Assembly (NCBI GenBank): GCA_052390115.1
Contig: JBQTHE010000069.1
Coordinates: 1 to 64,000, forward strand
Direction of reading: 5' to 3'
DNA: 64,000 bases
Origin: GCA-003244245 sp052390115
GTDB taxonomy: Bacteria > Actinomycetota > Actinomycetes > Mycobacteriales > Pseudonocardiaceae
Shown: positions 14,528 through 22,809 of the stretch, piece by piece
Layout of the letters: the number at the start of each line of letters is the position of its first letter
How positions within the stretch are numbered: the stretch's first letter is position 1
Made by a program: the position numbers and the translations under genes
Notes under the pieces: model-generated
Database searches by the model: none
The model's input: the letters and a program-made list of their open reading frames with translations, nothing else
Told to the model about the DNA's origin: nothing

Positions 14528-15721
14528 TCAGACGGGGAGGGCCGACATCGCTTTCCAGGCGTCCCACGGGACGGTCCAGTCGTAGATGTCGCCGTGCGCC
14601 GCACTGAGCGGGGTCGGGCTGTTGGTGACCTCGACCGGGTCCCCGAAGATAGCGGACTCGAAATATCGCTTGGCGTTCGCGGTGGAGAGGTTCACGCAGC
14701 CGTGGGTGACGTTGGCTGAGCCCTGCGCCCCGGCGGACCCCGGGTTGGCGTGGATGTACTCGCCGTTGTTGGAGATCCGCACCGCCCAGTACATGGGTAG
14801 GTTGAAATAATTGTAGGCGGGGTTGGTCATCAGCACTTTCTGAGACTTGTTCATCACCACGTGGACGCCGTTGGTGGTGTGGCGTCTCGGGTCCGAAGCC
14901 AGACCGTAGCTGGCCGGGAAGTTCATCACCTCCTGGCCGTCCCGAATGACGATCATGCGGTGACTGTTGACGTCGGCCTTGACGATCTGGGAGCGGCCGA
15001 TGGTGAACCTTGTGCTGAGGTCTTGCCTGCCGTAGGAGCCGTCGCCGTAAGCCACGCCGTAGACCTTGGCGGAGACATTGACCTTGGTGCCGGGTTGCCA
15101 GTAGTCCTTTGGCCGGTAGTGCACCCGGGAGCCGCCGTCGGCGTCGGGCAGCCAGGCCCACGATCCTTCGGTGGGTACCGAGGTCTGCACCTGCAGCGCC
15201 CGCTCGACGGCGGCCTTGTCGGCCACGTGGTCATCGAACTGCAGGATGACCGGGGCGGCGATGCCGACGGTGGCGTCATCGCCGATGTTCAGGGTGGCGT
15301 GGACAAGTTGGCTGGGCTCGACTGTGGTGAACGAGCCGGTGACGGGCACGAGGATGGCGTCAGGACCGGTCGCGGTGCCGCCCCAGGTGTAGGTCCGGCC
15401 GTAACCCAGTGGCTCAGTGCTGGTCCAGCTGCGCCGGTCGGCACTGAGTGATCCGGCCACGACCTTGCCGTCCCGATTGGTCAGCGCCACGTGTTGTAAG
15501 ACGCCCCCGGTGACCCGCACCGAGACGGGCAGCACGGGGCTGATATCCGCGGCTTTGTCTCCCGGCAGCGTGCTGACCTGAGCCTGGGGACGCGGGGGAG
15601 CGCTGGAGGTTCCCAACGATGGCCCCGTGCCGGTACATCCGGCCAGCAGCATCCCCACGACAAGCAATACCAGCGTCCAGACGATCCGATTCGTCCGGGT
15701 GCTGTCCAGCACGCTACCCAT
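14528..15721 (-). CDS. L,D-transpeptidase lipoprotein with Ig-like domains
   Basis: A 397-residue exported lipoprotein that makes 3-3 (mDAP-mDAP) peptidoglycan cross-links outside the membrane. The signal peptide ends in a lipobox LLAGC with the lipidated Cys at 29. Two Ig-like domains (about 65-250) precede a YkuD catalytic domain with the conserved His of YIHANPGS and the signature HGCVNLS at 340-346, Cys342 being the nucleophile. A C-terminal segment with WTVPWDAWK follows, as in mycobacterial LdtMt2/LdtMt1-type enzymes. The start is the ATG at 15721, with GGGGAG upstream. Arrangement and length match Mycobacterium-type Ldt proteins. Confidence 0.94.
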   Translation of the reverse strand: MGSVLDSTRTNRIVWTLVLLVVGMLLAGCTGTGPSLGTSSAPPRPQAQVSTLPGDKAADISPVLPVSVRVTGGVLQHVALTNRDGKVVAGSLSADRRSWTSTEPLGYGRTYTWGGTATGPDAILVPVTGSFTTVEPSQLVHATLNIGDDATVGIAAPVILQFDDHVADKAAVERALQVQTSVPTEGSWAWLPDADGGSRVHYRPKDYWQPGTKVNVSAKVYGVAYGDGSYGRQDLSTRFTIGRSQIVKADVNSHRMIVIRDGQEVMNFPASYGLASDPRRHTTNGVHVVMNKSQKVLMTNPAYNYFNLPMYWAVRISNNGEYIHANPGSAGAQGSANVTHGCVNLSTANAKRYFESAIFGDPVEVTNSPTPLSAAHGDIYDWTVPWDAWKAMSALPV

Positions 15722-15838
15722 GGTCTCCCCGCCGGATCTTCCCCTCGTTACCTGAGCACCAGGGTATCGCGGGCCGATCACAAACTCATGTCATCGACAC
15801 CGGCTGTTCGCTCCTAGAAGTGTCACCGTCACCTGATC

Positions 15839-15902
15839 GCATTCAGCCGGCTCAGCGGGGTAGATGGGGTACGAATAACCCCGTTGAGCCTGCTGAATGC
15901 GG
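15839..15902. repeat. Dispersed palindrome, copy 1 (probable 3'-end stem-loop)
   Basis: The left arm begins GCATTCAGCCGGCTCAGCGG and the right arm (15876-15900) is its complement with two mismatches. It lies 23 bases past the stop of the leftward TIGR03089 gene. Near-identical copies are at 25365-25434 and 46802-46865. Confidence 0.8.
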
Positions 15903-15924
15903 AAACGGTTCGAGATCGGGGCGG

Positions 15925-16605
15925 TCAGACGAGGGTGGCGGTGACCCGCTCGGACGCGCAGCGATCCGTCAGCGTGGCGGGATCGGCACCGGTGCACTGC
16001 ACCAGCGCCGCGTCCGCGGCGAGCACCGCGAGCAGTATCTCGCCAGGCACCGTCGCGTCCCAGCTCGTGGTACACAGCAGGCGATCACCAGCGGTCAGTC
16101 CCAGTTCCGCGGCCCGGGCCCGGGCGACGGCGCCGAGTGCCGGGGCGTCCGGTCCTGGTCCACCGGGTGTGAAGGTGTCACCGTGTACCCGGACCTCGGT
16201 GGCGTAGTCGCGCACCCCGGGCGGCAGCACCCGGATGCCCATGCCCAGCGCGTCCAGCCCCAGCGCTGCCACCTCGTCGGCGCGGGCGGTGTCGGCGATC
16301 CGGTCGATCCCACACAGGGCAACCTGCGCGCCGGCGGGCGACGTGGTGACCGTCGCGCCACACCACCAGGCGCCCAGCAGCACCCCGGCGGTCTGCCAGT
16401 GCGGCGGCAGCAACACCGCGACAGCGTCGCCGGGTTGGACGTCCAGCTCATCGCGTAACCAGTTCGCGGTCTTGGCCGCCCAATTGGCCAGGGTGGCGCC
16501 GGACAACTCGACTCGGCTCCCGGTGGCATCGTCATAGTGGGTGATCCGGGGCCGGGCCGGATCCGCCCGCAGTAGCGGGCCGAGCAGCTCGTCGGTGATG
16601 GTCAT
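15925..16605 (-). CDS. TIGR03089 family protein (acyl-AMP-ligase-like)
   Basis: A 226-residue actinobacterial protein of the TIGR03089 family, resembling only the N-terminal part of AMP-binding enzymes (THYDDATGSRVELSGATLAN; AVLLPPHWQTAGVLLGAWWC). The adenylation active-site motifs of full acyl-CoA synthetases (the T-S-G-[ST]-T-G-x-P-K signature) are missing, and the protein ends soon after LLCTTSWDATVPGEIL. Catalysis is therefore doubtful and function unknown. It is next to the LCP gene here, as recalled for Rv3268/Rv3267 in M. tuberculosis. Confidence 0.85.
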   Translation of the reverse strand: MTITDELLGPLLRADPARPRITHYDDATGSRVELSGATLANWAAKTANWLRDELDVQPGDAVAVLLPPHWQTAGVLLGAWWCGATVTTSPAGAQVALCGIDRIADTARADEVAALGLDALGMGIRVLPPGVRDYATEVRVHGDTFTPGGPGPDAPALGAVARARAAELGLTAGDRLLCTTSWDATVPGEILLAVLAADAALVQCTGADPATLTDRCASERVTATLV

Positions 16606-16626
16606 CGGCTCCTCAGCAACACCGGG

Positions 16627-18186
16627 TCAGGCAACGCACGGCACGTCGCCGCTCATCATCGGCGGTCTCGATGCCGGAGCCGGGGTGGCGCGTGCGGTAT
16701 CCGCGACCGAGCGCCCGGTGCTCGCAGCGGTCGACCCGTCCACCCGCAGGTAAGACGCGCCGCCAATCCGCGGGGTGACCGGTCCCGGGTAGTCCCGGCC
16801 GAGGTAGACCTGCACGGTCCCGGCTGTCAGGTTGGAGCCCTCTTCGACCGGCAGGCCGCCCAGCGTGTCGGCCACCGCCTGGCCGGCGTGCTGCTCGCCG
16901 GCCGGGTAGCGCACCACGCTGGTAGCTCGGGCTGGGGTGTTGCCGACCGCGCCCTGGGCGAACCCTTGCCCGGCCAGCTGCTCGGAGACCGATTTGGCGA
17001 GCCCGGTCTGATCCGAGGCGTTGAGCACGTCGACGGTGACCGTCGCCCTGGCCGGGGAGCCGGGTGTGAGGTCCGGCGCTGGCGCGACGTCGGTGGCCGC
17101 GGCGACGAAGGCCTGCACGGCCTCCGGGTCGACCCTGAGCACGTCGCCGTCGGACTCGCTGTCGCCGTTGCCCAGCACCGGAACGGTCTCGAACACCACG
17201 TTGCCCGCAGCCAGGCCCTGCATCCGAGCGGCGAAGTCCAGTACGTCGAGGTCCTCGTCGAGCACCAGCGACTGCTGGGTCGCGTCGATCAGCTGGCGGA
17301 TCCGGCTGGGGCTGGACAGCGTGCCCGCCGTCAGCACCTTGTCAGCCAGCGCCGCGAGGTACACCTGCTGGCGCACGATACGGTCGAGGTCGCCGCGGGG
17401 CAGCCCATGCCGTTGCCGGACGAAGGCCAGCGCGTCCGGCCCCGAGATCACTTGTGGACCGGCCGGGAAGTTCGCGCCGGAGAACGTGTCGCGAACCGGT
17501 TCCCGCAGGCACACCTGAACCCCACCGACTGCCTCGGTAAGCAGCGAGAAACCCAGCAGGTTGATCTCCGCGTAGTGGTCGATGCCGACCCCGGTGAGGT
17601 CCTTGACGGCCTGGAGCAGCAGCTTGCGCCCCGCGGCGATGGACTCGGTGCGCACTGCGGCCGGGTCGGCGCCTTGCGCGACGAGCCGTTCCGCGGTGGC
17701 GTTGCGGGCCCGGATGAAAGCGGAGTTGAGCTTGTGCTGGCCGTACCCGTCGGGCAGCTGCACATACAGATCCCGGGGCAGCGAGATCGCTACCGCGCGC
17801 CTGCCATCGTTGGGGATCCGCACCAGGATCATGGTGTCGGTGAGCTCACCCTCGTTGTCGCCGGCGCGCAGCCGGGACAGCACGTCGGCAGGCAGCAGGT
17901 TGCCCTGCGCGTCGGTCCGGCTGTCCATGCCCACGAGCAGGATGTCGGTGGCACGGTCCGGACCGCTGAAGCCGATCACATCCGTGGTACTCAAGCCTTG
18001 CTGGAGGCTCTGGAAGGTCGCCCACCCGTACCCGGTGACGCCGAGCACCAGCACAGAGACCATCGCCAGGGCCAGCTTGGCGCCGCGCAACCCACCGGTC
18101 GGGCGCCGCCGCGGAGGTGGTGTCGCGTGGCGCCGCCGGTCGGGCCGCCCGGCGTAACCCCCCGGCCGGGGTGGCCTGTCGTCCAC
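16627..18186 (-). CDS. LCP-family (LytR-CpsA-Psr) glycopolymer transferase
   Basis: A 519-residue membrane-anchored enzyme that attaches glycopolymers (in mycolata, arabinogalactan) to peptidoglycan. An Arg/Pro-rich cytoplasmic tail (1-34) precedes one membrane helix (about 35-57). The LCP domain follows with ILLVGMDSR (82-90), ELTDTMILV (about 114-122) and SLPRDLYV (135-142), then ALAFVRQRHGLPRGDLDR, all carrying the conserved Asp/Arg of the lipid-phosphate site. A LytR_C domain (about 395-465) follows. It diverges from rmlB, which makes the linker-unit rhamnose donor, fitting an arabinogalactan ligase role. Confidence 0.93.
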   Translation of the reverse strand: MDDRPPRPGGYAGRPDRRRHATPPPRRRPTGGLRGAKLALAMVSVLVLGVTGYGWATFQSLQQGLSTTDVIGFSGPDRATDILLVGMDSRTDAQGNLLPADVLSRLRAGDNEGELTDTMILVRIPNDGRRAVAISLPRDLYVQLPDGYGQHKLNSAFIRARNATAERLVAQGADPAAVRTESIAAGRKLLLQAVKDLTGVGIDHYAEINLLGFSLLTEAVGGVQVCLREPVRDTFSGANFPAGPQVISGPDALAFVRQRHGLPRGDLDRIVRQQVYLAALADKVLTAGTLSSPSRIRQLIDATQQSLVLDEDLDVLDFAARMQGLAAGNVVFETVPVLGNGDSESDGDVLRVDPEAVQAFVAAATDVAPAPDLTPGSPARATVTVDVLNASDQTGLAKSVSEQLAGQGFAQGAVGNTPARATSVVRYPAGEQHAGQAVADTLGGLPVEEGSNLTAGTVQVYLGRDYPGPVTPRIGGASYLRVDGSTAASTGRSVADTARATPAPASRPPMMSGDVPCVA

Positions 18187-18329
18187 GCATCCCCTCCTGC
18201 ATCCGGCGGCTGGTGCGGTGGCGAGGGTCAGGCTATCCGCTTCTTTAGTGCAGACGTGTGAACGCCTGGTCGGGTTGCCATGGCAGGATCCCCGCTGTCT
18301 GACTACCGGCCGGTGTGGAGGGTGAGCCG

Positions 18330-19322
18330 ATGCGGCTTCTGGTCACCGGCGGTGCCGGCTTCATCGGTTCGACGTTCGTGCGCCGGGTGCTCAGCGGTGC
18401 GGAACCCGCACTGGCCGGCGCCGACGTGGTGGTTCTGGACAAGCTGACCTACGCAGGCAACGCGGAGAACCTGGCGCCGGTCGCGGCTGATCCAGCGCTG
18501 GACTTCGTCAAAGGCGACATCACCGAGAGGCTGCTGGTGGCTGGCCTGATGGTCGGGGTCGACGCGGTGGTGCACTTCGCCGCGGAGTCGCACGTGGACC
18601 GCTCGATCCTCGGCGCCGATCCGTTCGTGGTGACCAACGTGGTGGGCACCCAGACCCTGTTGCAGGCCGCGCTGGAGGCCGGCGTGCCGAGGTTCGTGCA
18701 CGTCTCCACCGACGAGGTGTACGGCTCGATCGAGTCGGGCTCATGGCCCGAGGACCATCCGCTGGAGCCCAATTCGCCCTACTCGGCGTCCAAGGCGGGT
18801 GCCGACCTGCTCGCCCGGGCCTACGCCCGCACCCACGGCATGGACGTGCGGATCACCCGCTGCTCCAACAACTACGGGCCCTACCAGTACCCGGAGAAGG
18901 TCATCCCGCTGTTCGTCACCAACCTGCTCGACGGGTTGCCGGTGCCGCTGTACGGCGACGGGCTCAACGTGCGGGACTGGTTGCACGTCGACGACCATTG
19001 CCACGGCATCGCCCTGGTGCTCGAGCGCGGTCGGGCCAGCGAGATCTACAACATCGGCGGTGGCACCGAACTAACCAACATCGAACTGACCGGCCGGCTG
19101 TTGGAGGCCACCGGCGCGGACTGGTCCAGCGTCCGGCCGGTGACCGACCGCAAGGCCCACGACCGGCGTTACTCGGTGGACTGGACCAAGATCCGAACTC
19201 AGCTCGGCTACCGACCCACCGTGGAATTCGCCCAGGGGCTGGCAGACACGGTGCGCTGGTACGCCGAGCACCGGGACTGGTGGGAGCCGCTGAAAGCGGC
19301 TTCGGCGGCGGTCCCGGGGTGA
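18330..19322 (+). CDS. rmlB: dTDP-glucose 4,6-dehydratase
   Basis: NAD-dependent short-chain dehydratase that converts dTDP-glucose to dTDP-4-keto-6-deoxyglucose, the second step to dTDP-L-rhamnose. The 330-residue product has the Rossmann motif TGGAGFIGSTFVR at the N-terminus, HFAAESHVDRSI, and the catalytic VSTDEVYGSI plus YSASKAGAD (Tyr-x3-Lys). The specificity segments RCSNNYGPYQYPEK and NVRDWLHVDDH also match RmlB. I use the ATG at 18330 (GGAGGGTGAG upstream); a GTG at 18315 is in frame. The stop overlaps the region where rmlD begins, so the two are coupled. Confidence 0.97.
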   Translation: MRLLVTGGAGFIGSTFVRRVLSGAEPALAGADVVVLDKLTYAGNAENLAPVAADPALDFVKGDITERLLVAGLMVGVDAVVHFAAESHVDRSILGADPFVVTNVVGTQTLLQAALEAGVPRFVHVSTDEVYGSIESGSWPEDHPLEPNSPYSASKAGADLLARAYARTHGMDVRITRCSNNYGPYQYPEKVIPLFVTNLLDGLPVPLYGDGLNVRDWLHVDDHCHGIALVLERGRASEIYNIGGGTELTNIELTGRLLEATGADWSSVRPVTDRKAHDRRYSVDWTKIRTQLGYRPTVEFAQGLADTVRWYAEHRDWWEPLKAASAAVPG

Positions 19323-19324
19323 CG

Positions 19325-20218
19325 ATGGCGCTGCTGGTGACCGGTGGTAGCGGTCAGCTCGGCCGGGATCTGGTGGCCGAGGCCGCCCGAGCCGGGATCA
19401 CCCGGGTCCATGCGCCGGGCTCGGCTGAACTCGACGTCACCGATCCCGCGGCCGTGACCGATGCGGTCGCCGCCGCCTCGGCCGGTACTCGCTTGGTCGT
19501 GATCAACGCTGCGGCCTATACCGCGGTGGACACTGCGGAGGGTCCTGGCGAGCAGCGCGCTCATGCCGTCAACGCCGTGGGGCCGGCGCATCTGGCCCGA
19601 GCCTGCGCTGCGCACCGGGCCCATCTGGTGCAGGTCTCCACTGACTACGTCTTTGCCGGCGACGGGGCGGGGCCGCACCGGGTGCACGACCCGACGATGC
19701 CGCGCAGCGTTTACGGCCAGACGAAACTGGCGGGAGAGCAAGCGGTGCTGTCCTCCGGGTCGGCTGCGCATGTGGTGCGTACCGCCTGGCTCTACAGTGC
19801 GCACGGCGGCAATTTCGTCCGAACCATGGCGCGGCTGGCGCAGGGGTCTGACCCCGTCCGGGTGGTCGACGATCAGCGCGGCGACCCGACCTGGACAGCC
19901 GACCTTGCCAGCGGCTTGATCGCGCTCGCGCTGGCCGCCGACCGGGTGCCGCCCGGTGTTCTGCACTGCGTCAACGCTGGTTCGACGACCTGGTTCGGGC
20001 TGGCCAGGGCGGTGTTCATCGAGATCGGTGCCGACCCGGACCGGGTGCGGCCGTGCAGCACTGCGGAATTCCCCCGGCCCGCACCGCGCCCGGCGAACTC
20101 GGTATTGGACACCGGCGGGTGGGCGGCGGCCGGGCTGCCCGAACTGCGGCATTGGCGCCAGGCCCTGCGCGCCGCGGTCGCCGAGGGCCTGCTCGCCAAG
20201 CTGACGGATCCCAGCTGA
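19325..20218 (+). CDS. rmlD: dTDP-4-dehydrorhamnose reductase
   Basis: Reduces dTDP-4-keto-L-rhamnose to dTDP-L-rhamnose with NADPH, the last step in making the rhamnose donor for the arabinogalactan linker. The 297-residue protein shows VTGGSGQLGRDLV, NAAAYTAVDTAEG, VSTDYVFAGDG, YGQTKLAGEQ (Tyr and Lys of the active site), RTAWLYSAHGGNFVRTM and RGDPTWTADLA, all RmlD hallmarks. The ATG at 19325 is preceded by GGGGTG; a GTG at 19319 overlapping the rmlB stop is the alternative start. Confidence 0.95.
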   Translation: MALLVTGGSGQLGRDLVAEAARAGITRVHAPGSAELDVTDPAAVTDAVAAASAGTRLVVINAAAYTAVDTAEGPGEQRAHAVNAVGPAHLARACAAHRAHLVQVSTDYVFAGDGAGPHRVHDPTMPRSVYGQTKLAGEQAVLSSGSAAHVVRTAWLYSAHGGNFVRTMARLAQGSDPVRVVDDQRGDPTWTADLASGLIALALAADRVPPGVLHCVNAGSTTWFGLARAVFIEIGADPDRVRPCSTAEFPRPAPRPANSVLDTGGWAAAGLPELRHWRQALRAAVAEGLLAKLTDPS

Positions 20219-20229
20219 GGCAGCTCAGC
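20214..20229. terminator. Hairpin shared by convergent gene ends
   Basis: GCTGAG, four-base loop, CTCAGC; both convergent stop codons (rmlD and the DUF4185 gene) lie in or next to it. Could act as a weak bidirectional terminator. Confidence 0.4.
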
Positions 20230-21352
20230 GCGGGTGTGCGCTACTCACTGCGTCGGCCGGCAACGTGGCATGCATCATCGAGACGTTGTACTTGTCGTAC
20301 TGGGTCATCGTGAAGTAGATGTCGCGCCCTTTCGAGTCCGGGTTCAGGAAACCGCCGTAGAGGTGCGGGTAGTCCTTAGACGTTGCGACTGTGATCGGTT
20401 CGCCCCACGGTCCGGTGGGCTGCGGGGCCAGCCGGACCACGATCTCGCCGCGGGACTCGTCCATGGTCATCATTTGCCAGCTGTTGAGGGTCTCGTCGTA
20501 GCGGACCGACAGTTCTCCCACGGGCCCCGGCACGATTGCCGCCGCGTCCGCGCTGGCATCCCGCTGCCAGTCCTTCCCAGTCCAGTACTCGTAGGCGGAG
20601 TTGTCGAGCAGTTGCCGCTCTGGCACCCGGGCGAGGTGGGCGGCGCCGAAGCGGCCGTTCGACGTGCCGAAGGCGTAGACGAAGCCGTCCCCGCGAGCGT
20701 AGGCGATCATCTGAAATTTCTCGTCGAGGGCATCGGTGTTCTTGCGGTGCGTGCTGGGGACGTCCTTCCAGTTCTGCCCGCCGTCGTCGGAGTACGCGAC
20801 GCCACTGTAGTTCGTGATCCACTTCCCGGGTGTGGTGAACTTGCGCACCGACATGTAGGCCATGTAGTCGCGCCCGCCGATATTGACGCCGCCGGTCGGG
20901 ATCTTGGTCATCTCGACGCCGTTCTGCTTGAGCGACGGCAGCAGTTCCTTGGCGTGGCCGGGACGGTCGGTGACGAAGTTGTTGAAGGACATGCCGTCGG
21001 CCGGGTTGCGGTCCGAGCTGCGGGCCAGCGTGTTCGAGCGCCAATCGATCGTGGCAGGGTCACCGAATCCGCTGCTGGTACCTCCCCAGCCGGCCCCGAA
21101 GGTGTCGCCGAAGGCGGCCAGGATCTGCCCCCGATCGTCGACCCACATGATGCCCAGATCGGTGCCCTTGATCTTGTAACGCGCCTCGGTCTCGTTGATG
21201 GACTCAGCACCGGTGATCACGGCTACCGGGCTTGCCTGACCGGGCTGCGCGGTTTGCGCCGCCCCGGGCGTCGCTGAGCTGACTGTGACAGCCGCGACGG
21301 TCGCGCTCAGGGCCGCTAGCGCGGCCCCGGCCCGTGCTCGTTGAGTGAGCAT
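20225..21352 (-). CDS. Secreted DUF4185 protein, probable endo-D-arabinanase
   Basis: A 375-residue exported protein. The signal peptide is about 1-33 (hydrophobic core ALAALSATVAAVTV, cleavage near GAAQT). The rest is a DUF4185 domain, likely a five-bladed beta-propeller, with repeated acidic/aromatic loops such as GIMWVDDRGQILAAFGDTF, YMAYMSVRKFT, YSDDGGQNW and PHLYGGFLNP. DUF4185 proteins of mycobacteria have been reported as endo-D-arabinofuranases (family GH183), which would cleave the arabinan of arabinogalactan. Its place among rhamnose and glycosyltransferase genes supports an envelope-arabinan role; activity here is inferred. Confidence 0.85.
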   Translation of the reverse strand: MLTQRARAGAALAALSATVAAVTVSSATPGAAQTAQPGQASPVAVITGAESINETEARYKIKGTDLGIMWVDDRGQILAAFGDTFGAGWGGTSSGFGDPATIDWRSNTLARSSDRNPADGMSFNNFVTDRPGHAKELLPSLKQNGVEMTKIPTGGVNIGGRDYMAYMSVRKFTTPGKWITNYSGVAYSDDGGQNWKDVPSTHRKNTDALDEKFQMIAYARGDGFVYAFGTSNGRFGAAHLARVPERQLLDNSAYEYWTGKDWQRDASADAAAIVPGPVGELSVRYDETLNSWQMMTMDESRGEIVVRLAPQPTGPWGEPITVATSKDYPHLYGGFLNPDSKGRDIYFTMTQYDKYNVSMMHATLPADAVSSAHPR

Positions 21353-21672
21353 CCCTGTCCCCCTTCTGACCGGAACGCGTCGTCGCGCGAGCAGGCACGC
21401 GCCAGCATTCCGTAGCTACAAGCGACATCCCCCAGCACTCGAAGGGGGCATGAGTGCCCTTTCCGGCGCCATTAGTAGCGAGTGTGCGACTCCACGTATC
21501 GTAACGTCGATCGCACTAGTCCTCGTGGGTGAATCCTAGAGAGGTGACCGCTAACCCGGCGTGTCGGTCACTTTTGCCCCGGTGTGTCCGTCACTAGTGC
21601 CCGGTGTGTCCATCACCGGTGTCCGGTGTGTCCGTCACTGATGTCCGGTGTATCCGTCTCTGGTGCTCACTA
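21353..21672. other. Intergenic region between DUF4185 gene and glycosyltransferase
   Basis: The first 200 bases are the upstream region of the DUF4185 gene and show no clear operator. The rest is the 22-bp tandem repeat array at 21556-21666. No ORF is credible. Confidence 0.5.
21556..21666. repeat. 22-bp tandem repeat array A (five units)
   Basis: Five consecutive units of 22-23 bp, each beginning CCGG(T/C)GTGTC and containing GTC(A/T)C; starts at 21556, 21579, 21601, 21623 and 21645. They lie directly 3' of the leftward glycosyltransferase gene. Related units occur at 24412, 55051 and 56054. Confidence 0.85.
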
Positions 21673-22809
21673 TCAGTCGCAGGCTTGCCGGTACGCGCGG
21701 ACCGTTGCTTCCGCGCAGGCGCGCCAGGTGTAGCGGGCCGCGTGCGCCCGCCGGGCAGCTACGCCTACCGGATCGCCGCCTGCCTCAACGGCGCTGCCGG
21801 CAGCCTCGGCCACGGTGGCCAGCGCGGTGGCCAGGGCGGCGGGATCCCCGGGTGGGACGAGCGTGGCGAGCCCGCCGGCGATCTCCCGCAGCGCCGGCAG
21901 GTCGGAGCACACCACCGGCACCCCGGTCGCCATCGCCTCGAGGACCGGCAGACCGAAACCCTCGTCGCGCGACGGCAATACCAGCGCCGTCGCGCCGGCG
22001 ACCACGCAGCGCAGGTCAGCCTCGGCGAGGTAACCCACGGTGCGCACCCGAGGCGAGATCACCGGCGCTGGTCCCCAGCCGGCTGGCCCGGCGAGGACGA
22101 GCGGCGCGAGACCGCGCTGCGACGCGTGCGCGTCGAGTAGCACGTCGAGGCCCTTTCGCGGCTGAGCGGCTCCGACGAACAGCAGGTACCGCGGCGGCAA
22201 CCCCAGCGCTGTGCGCTGCGCTTCGGTGGGCGCGGCGGCACCTAACCATGATCGGTCCACGCCCAGCGGGGTGACCACGATCCGTTGCGCTGCGATGCCG
22301 AGCCGTCGGACCACCTGTTCGGCGACGGTGACACTGGGAGTGCAGACCACGGCCGCGCGGGCCACCGAGTGTGCTACCAGTTCGGGCAGGCCGCGCTGCT
22401 GTGGAGCCAGATAGTCCGGACGGTCCAGGAACGCCAGGTCGTGCACGGTGACGACACCGCGGGCGCGCCGCGACGGCGGCAGCACGAAGTTGGTGGCGTG
22501 CAGCACGTCTGCGCCGGTGGCGAGCAGTTCGGTCGGGGGCCAGCCCACCCGCTGCCACAGCGCTCGCAACGCCCGAGCCGGGACCGGCCCACCGCGCACT
22601 CGAATCCCGGGGGGTACCGCGCGGCGCAGCGCAGGCTGGCCACGGGCGGTGAAGGCGGTGACGGTGATGTCCATATCGGACCGGGTCGCCAGCTCGCGCA
22701 GCAGCGCGGCGGTGTACCGGCCGATCCCGCTGCGCTGCCCGAGCAGTGGCGTCCCGTCGATGAGTACCCGTGAGTGGCAATGCGAGTTATCGCTCCTATT
22801 GCCGCTCAC
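21673..22809 (-). CDS. GT4-family glycosyltransferase
   Basis: A 378-residue GT-B glycosyltransferase. The N-terminal domain begins LIDGTPLLGQRSGIGRYTA, the acceptor-side glycine loop typical of GT4. The C-terminal nucleotide-sugar domain has LLFVGAAQPRKGLDVLLDA and the E-x7-E signature in SRDEGFGLPVLEAMATG, then VVCSDLPALREI. It is cytoplasmic or membrane-peripheral. Its GTG start overlaps the end of the larger glycosyltransferase gene by 14 bases, giving one leftward operon. Donor and acceptor cannot be deduced; mannosyl or rhamnosyl transfer is plausible from the neighbourhood. Confidence 0.9.
   Translation of the reverse strand: MSGNRSDNSHCHSRVLIDGTPLLGQRSGIGRYTAALLRELATRSDMDITVTAFTARGQPALRRAVPPGIRVRGGPVPARALRALWQRVGWPPTELLATGADVLHATNFVLPPSRRARGVVTVHDLAFLDRPDYLAPQQRGLPELVAHSVARAAVVCTPSVTVAEQVVRRLGIAAQRIVVTPLGVDRSWLGAAAPTEAQRTALGLPPRYLLFVGAAQPRKGLDVLLDAHASQRGLAPLVLAGPAGWGPAPVISPRVRTVGYLAEADLRCVVAGATALVLPSRDEGFGLPVLEAMATGVPVVCSDLPALREIAGGLATLVPPGDPAALATALATVAEAAGSAVEAGGDPVGVAARRAHAARYTWRACAEATVRAYRQACD

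Noticed and set aside
18743..19324. 491-aa ORF covering the end of rmlB and all of rmlD
   Set aside because: The first part is an out-of-frame shadow of rmlB; RmlD motifs start only at about 19325.
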